From assembly GCF_041146395.1 (NCBI RefSeq), contig NC_090989.1, positions 248,610,843 to 248,674,842 on the forward strand: a stretch of DNA of 64,000 bases, written 5' to 3'. The notes under the pieces are model-generated. The model was not told the origin of the DNA and searched no databases. It saw only the letters and a program-made list of their open reading frames with translations. Shown here piece by piece: positions 11,105-23,489 of the stretch (its first letter is position 1; every line of letters begins with the position of its first letter). Position numbers and translations under genes: made by a program. The stretch is from Eulemur rufifrons. Lineage: Eukaryota; Chordata; Mammalia; Primates; Lemuridae.

Positions 11105-11564
11105 TGCCCAATGCACATAGAAGCTAATATCACGGCACAAGCTTTTGAGGAAAGGAAAGCTTTATTGTGAGTCAAATGGCAAGGAGACAAGAGACAACAT
11201 TCAAGTTCGTCTCCCTTAGATGGGGGCTGGGTCAGGTTTGATTACTACTGGAAAAGGAAGCATGATTTGATTGTATTTGCAATGAGATGTTGCCCAGCAG
11301 TGTGATCTGATTGGACCCTGCCATGGGGTGTGCACCAAGGCTTGATCTGATTGGTTTCTGGACCTTACCATTACGTATGTGCTTCTTAATTCAGTCTCCA
11401 CTCTCCACTTAGTCTCCACTTAGGTTCCACCTGTGCTTGCACCTTTGGTTGATCTCAGCATACTCAGTTTACATGACCTTCAACCTTGGGGTCCATGGCA
11501 ACTGAAAAACCACTGGTAACTTCGTTACATAAAAGTTGAGCCAGATTGGTCTGATGTGGTTACA
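11105..11564 (-). mobile_element. candidate solo LTR, antisense
   Basis: A GC-richer island in AT-rich flanks. On the minus strand it would start TGTAACCACATC and end TGCATTGGGCA, i.e. TG...CA ends. It carries AATAAAGCTTTCC (poly(A) signal) about 60 bp before the 3' end, an arrangement expected of an endogenous retrovirus LTR (U3-R-U5). It contains repeated TGATCTGATTGG words (about 11303 and 11344). I found no clear target duplication at these ends, so the borders are approximate and the family is unknown. The 67-codon minus frame inside it is fortuitous. Confidence 0.45.
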
Positions 11565-11854
11565 GTAAGCTAGTAGACTTGATACATTTATATGAAAACT
11601 ATTACTTAATATTTTGCATAAACTCACAAAATATAGTGACCATGGTCCTGAGAGCTTTAAATAATGAAGTTATTTTTTTTCCAAATTAAAGTAAAAAATA
11701 TTTCATTCTATTTGAACATTTAAAACTGGACTCATCACAAAATCACTGCATTATTATCTTTAAAACTAAGTGCACCTTTCTCTATTTTCTTCTGGTATTT
11801 AGTATTATGAAGATGTCTATGAGAAGTCTGATTTTTTTTTTCCTTTTCCTATCA
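11565..11854. other. no recognised feature
   Basis: AT-rich, with two T-runs before the reverse Alu. Nothing recognised. Confidence 0.5.
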
Positions 11855-11860
11855 TTAGCC

Positions 11861-13040
<1,180 letters not shown>

Positions 13041-13215
13041 ATGACAGAACAAATGCCCAGTACTTTTCTAACAATTCCAAGAGTAAGGGATTATAATTAT
13101 CTCTGTTTTAAAGATGAGAATGCTGCAGCTTTGGCAGTTTATGTCACTTGGCCAGTAACAGACTATGAAACACAAAGTCAAACTTACAAGCTAATTTCCT
13201 GTGACTGCAATACCT
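13041..13215 (-). mobile_element. MIR SINE, antisense
   Basis: Carries the inverted MIR core: ATTATCTCTGTTTTAAAGATGAGAATGCTGCAGC, then TTATGTCACTTGGCCAGTAACAGACTATGAAACACAAAGTCAAAC, in the expected order. Confidence 0.75.
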
Positions 13216-14151
13216 GAACTCTAATTTACATATGTAAGTGATGAGCTTATACCAATACTAAGCACTAAAATAAGAAAAAAGACACAATGAAGAGAGTGCT
13301 TGCATATTGTTTTGACTAATCAGAAATGAAAGTAGTCTAGAAAGCCCCATAATATTCAATTCTACCAACAACAGACTAGAAATTACTTGGGAAAAAATGT
13401 AAACTGTTTTGGCCATTATAGGTTATTTTTTAGTTTGAATTTAGGACTCTCTCTATTTTTTATTAGACATATATTTTATAACATATTGTCATAGGAAAGA
13501 AATTTTAGACTTCAAGTTCTACTAAAAATCCCTAAATACACAAAAGTCAACTTCAATTTGTACACTTCCCTTTGCATATTGTGATGAGACAATATTCATG
13601 GGAGATAGAAATATACCATGATAACATAGGATTTTTCTTTCTTTAGTGATCAGAATGATGACAGCTCTCATTGCTCATGATGGAAAAATCTAATTTCACA
13701 GCCAGTTTCAAAATTCTGCAGTTTCAGCAGAGCTTACAGAGATATGGGAATGAACAGGGTATGTCCCTGTTGTACAGCAACTATGAAAACTGTAATTTCA
13801 GGATCCTCCATAGGAAACTTGTATTGTTATTGCTATATTTCTTAAAATGAATGGGTTTTCTATGGTGTTGGGTCCCCTAAAATTTATAAGATACTGTAGT
13901 TGATCTTACATGTCTGCAGTAGCTAATTCCTATTGCCACAGAGGATCATTGTGAATATACTCAGCATGAATATACTTTTATTCAGAATGGGCCCTTATAC
14001 AGATAGAATGACAATATTGTAGGAGAGGTAGATATAACCAGAATTTTAATAACATTTTATTTAAGAAGCTTAGAAATTGAAATTATAACCTTAAATGTTC
14101 AAAAACTAGGAGTTTGAAACTTTCTCTTAAAATTTCTTTGGAATAAATTTA
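13216..14151. other. no recognised feature
   Basis: AT-rich DNA; nothing recognised. Confidence 0.5.
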
Positions 14152-14189
14152 TTTACTTGTACTTCTTGAATTCAAGAAGTACAAGTAAA
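14152..14189. repeat. perfect 38-bp palindrome
   Basis: Two 19-bp arms with no spacer, centred on GAATTC (between 14170 and 14171). Every base pairs. The pairing stops at 14151/14190 (A versus A). It is not part of a repeat I recognise. Confidence 0.97.
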
Positions 14190-14402
14190 AGAAGACCACA
14201 TTATATGAAATATTGTCATTTCTACATATAGTCAAAGATGATAAAGATGGGGTAAATAACACCAATAAATCAAATTTAGCTTGTGATCATTGGGGAAAAA
14301 GTGCCACCGATTATCTACATTGAAAATGTAGACAAAAATGAAATCTGACTATTCTAGCATGTACCTTTTCCTACTCTCTCTACTAGTACTTTTCACCTAG
14401 TG

Positions 14403-14440
14403 AAAGTTGAATTTGAAAAAAAAAAAAAAAGTTGAATTTG
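14403..14440 (+). mobile_element. poly(A) tract between a 13-bp direct duplication
   Basis: AAAGTTGAATTTG occurs at 14403-14415 and again at 14428-14440, separated only by A. The A run is 14416-14430 (15 A). This is the structure left when L1-type target-primed reverse transcription copies only a poly(A) tail. A slippage duplication is the alternative. Confidence 0.7.
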
Positions 14441-14754
14441 TTTGCTAAGTATTTGTCAAACATTTGTTTATCTTTCCAGAACAATAAACAAGTCAGTCTA
14501 TCATTCCTTGTACATACCATTGTACTCTATTAATTTGTAGTCTGGCACCATACAATTGTAAAATTTACTTTGTAGATGCTACTGAAGCACTTTATTCACT
14601 AGCATTGAATAGTAGTTTTAGTAATTTAATCTCTTTTTTAACATCTCATCTATTCACCATCCTGTGGTAGATAAAGATCACAAAACTATTATAACATCAC
14701 ACTTATAAACTCTGGGCTTTCTGAGAAGGCTGAAATCTGTAGACCTTCTTCCCA
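14441..14754. other. no recognised feature
   Basis: AT-rich DNA between the poly(A) duplication and the L1 fragment; nothing recognised. Confidence 0.5.
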
Positions 14755-15170
14755 GAATTGCAGTAGAATATTTCAGCACCCCTTTCTAATGGAGAGAAAA
14801 ATAGACATAAATATCTGTAAGAATAACGAATACTTGAATGACACCATCAAGTAAATGGATCTGGTTGACATTTATAGAATACTCTTCATATCAGCAGAAT
14901 ACATAGTGCTTTTCAAATGCACAGTGCTGGAATATTCACCTAAATGGGTGAGTAAATTCTCACAGAGATACAAAGCATGTGTATGAATACAAACAAATTA
15001 TATTAGAAATCAATTATGTAAAAACATATAGAAAAATTTAAAAAGTTTTGAGATTAAGCAATTCAGATCTACATAACCCATGGGTTAAAGAAAAAAATCT
15101 AAAGGTATATTAGAAAATATTTAGAACTAAATGGAAAGAAAAACACATCAGAGAATGACTTTGGCTCTGT
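14755..15170 (+). pseudogene. L1 ORF2 fragment (endonuclease end to linker), broken
   Basis: Nucleotide landmarks of an old L1 ORF2 follow in order: TTTCAGCACCCCTTTCTAA (about 14772), GATCTGGTTGACATTTATAGAATAC (about 14858), CAGCAGAATACATAGTGCTTTTCAAATGCAC (14893-14922), TAACCCATGGGTTAAAGAA (15075-15093) and TTAGAAAATATTTAGAACTAAATGG (15110-15134). These correspond to the end of the ORF2 endonuclease domain and the following linker. The reading frame is destroyed by stops and indels. Alignment is lost after about 15170. The same ORF2 region occurs in the opposite orientation at 16350-17320, but the two are separate fragments. Confidence 0.7.
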
Positions 15171-15346
15171 CTAGTGTTCAGAAGAAAGTGTAAGTCACAG
15201 CTCAAATTTTTACCAAGGGCCAAGGGATTTGAAAGTGCTAAGGTGAAGTTAACTCTTAGGTAAAAATGAAACTAAAGCACTGAGGAAACTGAAAATTAAA
15301 TGATGAGCATAAGGCAGTAAGAAAAAATAGAATTAACAATTATTGG

Positions 15347-15677
15347 GGCCGGGCGCGGTGGCTCACGCCTGTAATCCTAGCACTTTGGGAGGCCGAGATG
15401 GGTGGATCGCTCAAGGTCAGGAGTTCGAGACCAGCCTGAGCAAGAGCGAGACCCCATCTCTACTGAAAATAGAAAGAAATTATCTGGCCAACTAAAAATA
15501 TATATAGAAAAAATTAGCTGGGCATGATGGCGCATGCCTGTAGTCCCAGATACTTGGGAGGCTGAGGATCGCTTAAACCCAGGAGTTTGAGGTTGCTGTG
15601 AGCTAGGCTGACGCCACGGCACTCACTCTAGCCCGGGCAACAAAGCGAGACTCTGTCTCAAAAAAAAAAAAAAAACA
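15347..15677 (+). mobile_element. Alu SINE, strepsirrhine type
   Basis: A full-length dimer starting GGCCGGGCGCGGTGGCTCAC with box B GTTCGAGACC intact. The target duplication AACAATTATTGG is at 15335-15346 and 15681-15692. The right arm has a small internal deletion relative to the other copies (GGCTGAGGATCGC). Confidence 0.97.
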
Positions 15678-15714
15678 AAAAACAATTATTGGGTGTTTGA
15701 TAATTATTTACTAA

Positions 15715-15960
15715 TGATGTGTAGCACACATTATTCCAAGTACTTTTATGTGCTAAAATTATTAATCCTAACTAGAATCATTTAAAATAGATATTAGTAT
15801 TCACATTTCCAAATTAAAAGTGTTAAACATAACAAAACTGAGCACAAAGACATTACAGAAAATTGCTCATGTTTACATAGAAAATGGGGAGCAGAGTTGT
15901 GATTTAAATGCACTGTTTCTAGTTCCAGAGTCACAGTTCTGAGCTACTTCCTATCTTACC
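15715..15960 (-). mobile_element. MIR SINE, antisense
   Basis: Inverted MIR order with TTCCAAGTACTTTTATGTGC, AGATATTAGTATTCACATTTCC, GAGCACAAAGACATTACAGAAAATTGCTC and GGGGAGCAGAGTTGTGATTTAAATGCA, ending AGTTCCAGAGTCACAGTTCTGAGCTACTTCC. Confidence 0.75.
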
Positions 15961-16349
15961 CTTCTCTGGGAATTATATTTTATTTTAATGTTTCAAGTGG
16001 GGAGCAATTCCTAATGAGGAAAAGGTCCATGGTGAGCCATCAGATAGAGCCACTAGAGGAAGCTGCTATAGTACTGAGTGGGTAAAGTCCTGATAGGTAA
16101 ACCTGTCACAGGAGTGTAAAGTCAGGTTCACAGAAGTGTTCCCTCCCAAATTGTGTAGTAAGTGGATGAGAGGGAGATAAAAATCAAGTGCTAAATTTTC
16201 CAAAGTGGGGTAGTTACCTGGGGAAAAAAATCAAGAAAGAAAGTGAGTTTGAGAAAGGGTAGAAGACCTTAAAAACTGGGATATTTACTAGAGCTTGAAG
16301 CATGCCATGTAACATAAATGAATGCTAACCTCATTTATGGGTTGAGTGA
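15961..16349. other. no recognised feature
   Basis: Mixed-composition DNA between the MIR and the antisense L1; nothing recognised. Confidence 0.45.
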
Positions 16350-17320
16350 CAGACGGTTTCTAGGAAAATAGACAGTGGCACATTTACAAATCCTCTGTAC
16401 ACAATCGAAAATAATTAATGCTATAAATTTCCCTGTAAGTACTCCTTTTGCTGCATCCAAAAAATTTTGATAAACTGTGTTTTCATTTTCACTTACTTTG
16501 AAATTAAAAAAAAAAAATTCTCTTGAGATTTCTTTTTTGGCCCACATGTTATTTAGAAGTGTGTTGGTTAATCTTCATGTGTTTTGGGATTTTCCAGTTA
16601 TCTTTCTGTTATTGATTTCTAGTTTAATTCCCCTGTGGTCTGAGAGCAGACATTGAATAATTTCTATTCTTCTAAACTTATTAAGGTATGCTTTATGATC
16701 TAGAATATGGCCTATCTTGGTCAATGTGAGCATGAGAATAATGTATATTTTGATGTTGTTGAATAAAACAGTCTATAGATATAAATTATGTTCAGTTGAT
16801 AAGCTATGTCCTTACTGATTATATTGTTTGGTGGGTATGTCCCTTTCTGATAGAGGGATGTTCAAATCTCAAAGTATAATAGTGGATTCATCTATTTCTC
16901 TTTGTTTTTCAATCAGTTTTTGCCTCATATATTTTGACACTCTATTGTTAGACACAGGCACATTAAGAGCTATCATGTCTTCTTGTAAAATTGACCCCTC
17001 TGTCATTGAATAATACACTGATTTATCCATGACAATTTTTCTTGCTTTGAAGTCTGCTTTGTCTAAAATGTAATATAGCTTCTCCTGCTTTCTTTTGGTT
17101 AATATTAGCATGATATATCCTTCACCATCTATTTGCATTTAATCTATGTGTGTCTTCAAGTGGATTTCTGGTCTTTTTTGATCCATTACTACAATCTTTG
17201 TCTTTTAATTGGAACATTTAGACCATTGACATTGAACTGATTATTGATATAGTTGGATTAATATCTACCATATTTATTACTGTTTTCTATTTCTTGTCCT
17301 TCTGTGCTAGAATAACCAAT
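16350..17320 (-). pseudogene. L1 ORF2 5' part (endonuclease), antisense, broken
   Basis: On the minus strand, a frame at 17138-16869 reads ...LTKRKQEKLYYILDK..., then GSILQEDMIALNVPVSNNR, then REIDESTIIL. This lines up with the L1 ORF2 apurinic-like endonuclease domain (the '...KGSI-QEDI-ILN-YAPNNRA...' and '...EIDSNTIIVGDFNTP' segments). A second minus frame (16547-16335) contains NFLDAAKGVLTGKFIALI, matching '...NLWDAAKAVLRGKFIALNA...' further into ORF2. The catalytic reading frame is interrupted. An A-run at about 16505-16516 lies inside it. This is a dead fragment of an old L1. Confidence 0.8.
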
Positions 17321-18334
17321 ATTGTTAGAATGACAGAACAAACGCCAAACATATTAACAAAGTGGAACAGAATACTTTACGACAGGAAGAATCTTCATGT
17401 TCTATACAAGTTGCAGTGGTGCTGTCATAGTCCCTGAGGCCAGCTCTGTTCCTCTGACTTGGTAGCTTTTCTAATCACATACTGAACTGTACATTAAACC
17501 TTTCCTCCAAGCCCAATCTTATTAAGACTGTCCTTGCAGAAGAGATTTTAAGATTAATATAGAAACAATTCCCCTGAATATTTTTATGATCATAGGCACA
17601 ATCTTGTTTTTTCCCTGGTGAGTATGGCTCATTTGTATAGAATGCTTTAGTTTATCAGTCCTATATATATTTTTTTTTTCGTCTCACTCCAAACCTCCTT
17701 CAATTGTTTTGATTTCTTGCATTGTGACAATAGTTTACTTATTTGTGTTTCACTTAAATCCTTTCTTCTAGGGCTAACTACAGTCTATTGCTGTCTAATT
17801 GGTTTGGATCTCTTAATGCCCAACTTAATTACTTATTTGTACTTTAGTCCTGCCTTCCCCTCACATTCTGCCATAGAATATCCAAACTAGTACACTGGCC
17901 TTCCCTGAATATTTGCCTGCTCACCATTATCACCTCTCAACATCTGTGTACTGCTAGGACACTCTGAAGAGATATATACCAGTCTCATTATTGGAATACT
18001 TCTCCCAGAAGTTATCCATAAAATATCCTATATTTAAATTATGAATACTATTTTTAGTACATAAAAATGAACAAGAAAACTACAAAGCTAAGAAAAGTAG
18101 CTTATTCAAATCCAAGGCCATCCATAATGAGCAAAGGGATATGAAGAAAACATATTAATTTATAATACTTTTTTCAAGTTCTAGGAATAAAATTGAATGA
18201 GCAGGTCAGTGAAACACTTATAATTACAACTAACATTGAGCTGCAGGGAAAGTGTACACCAAAGTGAGATTAATGGCACCTTAAAGACTGTAGACAGCTA
18301 AAATCGGTGATTAAGAAAATGGCTTGCAAATATA
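17321..18334. other. no recognised feature
   Basis: AT-rich DNA; no gene. Nothing I can name. Confidence 0.5.
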
Positions 18335-18600
18335 CTTCCTACTTTTATTTGAAAGTTCAGAAACAAATAGCAAAATGTTAAAAACCAGTACTAACAATTT
18401 AAAATTACTTTAAATTTTAATTAAATATTACAAGGTGAAATTCCCAAGATGATTTTCTTGCTACTAAATTTAAGCACCAATATGAATGAATAATGTAATA
18501 TTTAAAATACATGCATTAGAGGTAATTTTGAAATGAATATGCATGCATCCATCTGGATATATTAAATATTTAATTAAAAACTTGCAATATTGTTGGATTA
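18335..18600. repeat. unclassified dispersed block, copy B
   Basis: Homologous to 8110-8355 in the same orientation, about 10.2 kb away. This copy has an extra segment (about TTTTCTTGCTACT near 18453) after the shared AAATTCCCAAGAT word. Family unknown. Confidence 0.7.
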
Positions 18601-19349
18601 GTGGGAATGTAAGAGCAAAAGTCACATGGGAGTGTCCTGAAACAAAATTCAGGATTTTAAGAAAAGGGGGAAACATAAATCTAAAGAAAAATATAGTGTT
18701 TAAAAGTGAGTTTTAACTACTTAAGGGAAGTGGTTGCAAAGACTACATGGATCCAGTATATTGAATAGAAACCCATTTAATAACATGTATCATGTGGAAA
18801 AGAAAGATGGTTGACTAACAAGAAGTCAAATAAAGGACACTGGTCTAAATAAGGATTTCTAAAAATAAAGAATCACCTGGGTTATAAGGGTTCTTAGAAT
18901 CCACCAAGCAATTGACCGTAAAGGCTAGAATCTACAGAAAACCAACTCTGATGTTCAAAAGAGATTTTGTTTTTGTTTGTTATTTATTTGTTTGTTTTAA
19001 CATTAACCCACCTGCTCAGCAACACAGTACATATTAGTGAACCAGTCCAGAATTTTCTTTTCTTCTAGGAAATAAATGTATACCTTGTCATTAACATCAC
19101 CCTATCTTAGGCATATGCTGTACCATTTTATCCATGCACACTTGTCGGCCCCACCCTACACAAAACCTAAGGCTACAATACTAAGAGAAGTTTGGAAACC
19201 TAGTCCTAAGCTGAAAATGTACTAGAAATCATGTCTCTGCTGTGTACCATAGACATTGCTGTTCAAAACAGGGCTATTACTTAGAAACCTCCACAAAATA
19301 TGTCTATTGCCTGCCTTTTCTTTTTCTTAGCAACCCTAGCATGACTCAG
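18601..19349. other. no recognised feature
   Basis: AT-rich DNA with a (GTTTT/TTTG)-type tract near 18966-18998; nothing else recognised. Confidence 0.5.
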
Positions 19350-19780
19350 GGTAGCAGGTAAATTGTGTCCAGAAAGATATGCTGAAGTCCTAACCCTCAG
19401 CACCTGTGAAAGTGATCTTATTTGGAAATAAAGTCTTTGCAGATATAATCAAGTTAAAGTTAGATTACACTAGATTAGTGTGGACTCCAGTGATTTGTGT
19501 CCTTAAAAGTAGAGGGAGACACAGACAGACATATACAGAAGGAATATAGCCGTGAAAAGGCAGAGGTAGCTAAAAGACAAGGAATGTCAAGGATTGCCAG
19601 CAACTAACAGAAGCCAGGAAAAGGAAAGAGATCTTTCCAAGAAACTTCAAAGGAGCATGGCCCTGCTGACACCTTGATTTTGGACTTCTGGCCTCCAGAA
19701 CAGTGAGAAAATCAGTATTTGTTTTTCAAGTCATCCTGTTTGTAATAATTTGTTATGGAAGCCCCAAGAAACTAATATAC
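19350..19780 (+). mobile_element. MaLR-type LTR (MLT1-like)
   Basis: Follows the order typical of ERVL-MaLR LTRs: GTCCAGAAAGATATGCTGAAGTCCTAACCC, TGTGAAAGTGATCTTATTTGGAAATAAAGTCTTTGCAGAT, AGTGATTTGTGTCCTTAAAAG, CAAGGATTGCCAGCAACTAACAGAAGCC, GCTGACACCTTGATTTTGGACTTCTGGCCTCCAGAAC, ending CCCAAGAAACTAATATAC. No internal region or partner LTR adjoins, so it is a solo LTR remnant. The exact subfamily is not resolved. Confidence 0.8.
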
Positions 19781-19904
19781 ACTTGGGAAAGACATCTTTG
19801 TACTTCTTTGTATTTTCATGAAGAAATATGATTAGGTGAGAATCTTAGTTGTCTTTTGAAGTGAGAGAGGTGATATACCATTTTCTTTCATATTTAGTAT
19901 AGAA

Positions 19905-20110
19905 AAAAGCACATGGGCCCTAGAATTTAGCAGCCTATATTTGGTAAGTCTGAGTCTGAGTGGCAACTTGAACACTTTGTAATTTTTGTGACCTGTGACA
20001 CTACAAGGCTTAAGTTTCTTTATGTACAAAATTGGATCAAATGTCTAGATTATAGAATTGTCATAACCATTATTTAGTATAATACATGATATATAACTGG
20101 TTCTTATCTC
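19905..20110 (+). mobile_element. MIR SINE
   Basis: A diverged sense MIR: AGCACATGGGCCCTAGAATTTAGCAGCC ... CTTGAACACTTTG ... GGCTTAAGTTTCTTTATGTACAAAATTGGATCAAA ... TTAGTATAATACATGATATATAACTGG follows the MIR layout. Weak in places. Confidence 0.55.
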
Positions 20111-21224
20111 TTATCCTACTTTGCCTTTAATCAGTAACCTTCTCTTTAAAACATACAGTTATTTAGATAAGTATACTAGAGATTAATGGCAATGGAGGCA
20201 GAATTCAATGTTGATTTACAGGGTAAAATGGATTGCCAAAGTCATTTCACCTTTATTTTCTTGTTCTCTAGGATCTGTTCCAGCTCAATTTGAGGTTCAA
20301 TTGAGAATTCTGATTCTTATCTTAAATTATTGAGGGAAATAGAATCGCTTAATTACTTTAATAAATCACTCTCATTTAACCTTTCTATAGCCTTTGGACA
20401 AAAGTACAAGAACCAATATGCCTCTAAATTCTAAAAACAATATATAAATTAGATATGCAGTGATTTTCACCTATGGACTTGAAATATACATTATGAGGTT
20501 TCTAATTATGTCAACATTGTGAAAAGTCACAAAAATGGCTATTTTCAAAAATTCCTGATAACAAAAAGCTATACATGTGTATTTTTTTTAATCCAAGAGT
20601 TAGTTCTCTAACTTCATTTAAGACAGGAATTACTTTTTAAACAGAATGCTGTTAAATGTAACTAATATAAGCAGCACAAACTAAATTTGTATGTGTATCT
20701 GTGTGTGGGTACAGGTAAGTGTGTTTTCCCCAAAAGGAATTTGAGAAATTCCTACTTATACTTTTTCCATTTTAGCCAGATACAGAGAGAAGATTTAAGC
20801 AAAGTAGTGTATTATTAAGAGTGTTTCACAATTAGTTAATGATCAAAGCAAGAAGAAAAGAAATAGAAGGGAAAGTTTGAGGGAAAATAAAATAAAATAA
20901 TTTCATCCATATATAAAGGATATTTTCACACTTTGAACACTGTTTTTTTAAATATGTATTGAAAATAAGCAAAAAATTACAAAATACTTCTAACATATTT
21001 CTGTAATACTGACACATCAATAATGATAATCATTAAGTATACTATATTGTATATCTTTACAGATAGATGAGAAGACAATAGTATATGGCACTCAATAAAT
21101 TCACAAAGTAAACATACCCATATAACCTGCAATAAGACAATGAAATAGGCTTTAACAGAACCCTAAAATCCCCATTATATCCTACTGATGTCATTACATC
21201 CATGCAAGGTAATTACTGTCATGC
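20111..21224. other. no recognised feature
   Basis: AT-rich DNA; nothing recognised. Confidence 0.5.
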
Positions 21225-21475
21225 CTTTTGTTTGTTTTTGAAGATAAATATAAATATAAATGGAATCATACAGTATGTACCCTATAGTATCAGGCTTCTT
21301 TAACATAGCCTTACCCTTATGAGTTTCATCATGGTTGTTGCAATAAAAAATAGTTCATTCTTAATGCTTTATAATATCCAGTTGTATGAATACAACACCA
21401 TCCATTCTAGTGTTACTAAGTTTCCAATTTTTGTCTATTATGAATAATGCTACTATGAATATTCTTGTTATCAGT
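21225..21475 (-). mobile_element. old L1 (L1ME-like) 3' part, antisense
   Basis: TAAATGGAATCATACAGTATGTACCC, GGCTTCTTTAACATAG, GTTCATTCTTAATGCTTTATAATATCCAG and TTTTTGTCTATTATGAATAATGCTACTATGAATATTCTTG follow the minus-strand order of an old L1 3' region. Possibly one element with 21500-21800, with the middle deleted. Confidence 0.55.
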
Positions 21476-21499
21476 GAACATGCATAGACAATTCTGTTA

Positions 21500-21800
21500 G
21501 GTAAAGTCTATGTGTCTGACGTTAGCATAGCTACACCAGCTTTTTCTTGAATAGTGTTTGCATAATGTATCCTTTCAGTACATTTACTTTCTGCCTTCTT
21601 TAATGTATGTCTAAGGTAAGCAGTTTATAGTTGAGCTTTTTAAAGACTGTCTAAAAATTTTAGGCTTCCTATTAAAAGCCTTTAGTCCTTTTGTATTAAT
21701 GTGATTACTGTCATATTTGGGTTTACGTCTACTAGTTTATACTTTGCACATTTTTTCTCTTCTTTCTTCCCTTTTTCTGGATTATTCAACTTTTTAAATA
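21500..21800 (-). mobile_element. old L1 ORF1/ORF2 border region, antisense
   Basis: TCTGACGTTAGCATAGCTACACCAGC, AGTGTTTGCATAATGTATCC, GTAAGCAGTTTATAGTTGAG and GTGATTACTGTCATATTTGGGTTTACGTCTACTAG track the reverse strand at the start of L1 ORF2. Orientation and order fit the piece at 21225-21475. Confidence 0.5.
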
Positions 21801-22826
21801 TATTGTCCATCTATTAGCTTACTGATCACACTTTTTTAAAGCATCTATTAAAATCATCTTAGAGTTTAACAACATTAATCCATGATTTATTATGATATAA
21901 TAAAAAATATGTTTATTGCTTCTCTGCAAAGACAGGACTTTAAAACACATTAAATGTATGTAACCTCTCTTACTATTGTGTTACTATTGTGATGCATTTT
22001 AACACTAAGTATATTTTTAATTAAAATGCATTATTTACATGGATATTGATTTACATTTACCTACACATTTGCCTTTTTATTGCTCTTGATTATATCCTGC
22101 GTATCTATGGTTCTATCCATTATATTTTTCTTCAGTCTGAATAACTGAGAAGGTTTGGTGTAGATATGTTGACAACAAATGTTTCTATATTTGTTTATTT
22201 GCAAACATTTTTTACATATATTATTGAAGAATATTTTAACACAGTATAGAAATCTATAGTTTTTTTTTTAGGATTTTATAGATTTAATTTCATTGTTTTC
22301 ATGTTTCTGTTTATTCAAATGGCAGCCTACTTATTGCAGCTCTGAAGGTAGCATCTGTTTTCATTGGCTTTTTTTAATGAGTCCTCTTTCACTTTGATTT
22401 TTCTCACTAGCTTTCTCCAGAGAAGGTCTCCTCTTTTCCTTTGTTAAGGAAATAGAGTTGGGGTTAATCACCTTAATCCTATTCAAGAGCCTGAGTCTCA
22501 GTTGTAAATTTTGGCCATGATATGTCCTCATTGGCTTTGCCCCTATGGCAAAGGCCTCCAAGTTTTTCAGCCCAGGGGCTGGCGTAATCAATCACAGTTA
22601 AGTCCCAAATTCTAATCCTTAATCTTTTACCCTATATAGAGTTCATTTTCCACTCCTTCCTTTTTACAGGATAACCTGCCCCTTGAATCTCTTACGTCTC
22701 TCTACTCCTGTGAACCTGCAAAATCTCTACAGATTTCTATAGTCTCTACATCTTAATAGTTGACATCTGCTAGGTTCTATGCCTGAATCTTCGTCTTTCC
22801 CCTTATTCTAGAACTGGCATATGTGT
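21801..22826. other. no recognised feature
   Basis: AT-rich, becoming less so near 22350-22760. The 76-codon minus frame 22361-22591 has no recognised domain. Confidence 0.45.
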
Positions 22827-22849
22827 TTTTTTGTTGTTGTTGTTGTTGT
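22827..22849. repeat. (TTG)n microsatellite
   Basis: About six TTG units in a T-rich context. Confidence 0.85.
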
Positions 22850-23489
22850 CTTTTTTGAGGGGGGGATAATATAGCTTCAGAATGTCAGTTCTCTTCTCCT
22901 TGACGCCACCCTGCCGTTGGAAAGTCTTAGTGCCTTAACTGTTTCTTGCGCCTTTAAATGATAGATGAACATTTTGTATTTTTTACAATAGGAGTTTTGG
23001 TCAGTCCCAAACATCTTCATCCTTCTCAGGAATAGAAGTCGCATGGACAATTGGTTTAAATCTACACAATTTGTTTGGGAGAGAGGTGAACAATACGGAT
23101 TCATATAACAGAGAGGTAGATATACAGAAAATTATATGGAGTAAAGTGATTATTGAGAGAGTACAAAGAGCTATAATTTTGTATTTGGTGAGTTTAACTA
23201 ATTGCAAAGCTTCTGATGAATTTAAAGTTGAGAAACATAGTATCATATAAGTGTGGAAGGCCTCCCAAAAGGAAATAGTGGCGTCCATAATTAAGCAGTT
23301 ACTAACAAAACACGTATCACTATGGGTTTATAACTCGTTATATAAACTTTTCAAATACTAGGTCATAATTGACTTTTTCTGAACACATCTTTTCCTTACA
23401 CAATACACATTAGGCTAATGGCTGTACCAAAAAGGGTAGAATAAGCTGTCATAACACTGTCATAACAAGTTATAGCAACATAATAGAAG
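22850..23489. other. no recognised feature
   Basis: Two overlapping minus frames (23104-22877 and 23288-23001, 75 and 95 codons) are present. The longer is hydrophobic in its middle, but I see no family motif, splice context or Kozak support, so neither is called a gene. Confidence 0.45.

Noticed and set aside
16504..16517. A-run inside the antisense L1 as a second bare poly(A) insertion
   Set aside because: The flanking repeat is only about AAATT, too short to separate insertion from slippage.
14755..17320. Opposed L1 ORF2 fragments as one inverted L1
   Set aside because: Both cover overlapping parts of ORF2 and are separated by an Alu, a MIR and unique DNA, so they are two separate remnants rather than a twin-priming product.
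23001..23288. 95-codon minus-strand frame with a hydrophobic stretch
   Set aside because: Overlaps another frame, has no family match that I recognise, and lies in repeat-flanked non-coding DNA.
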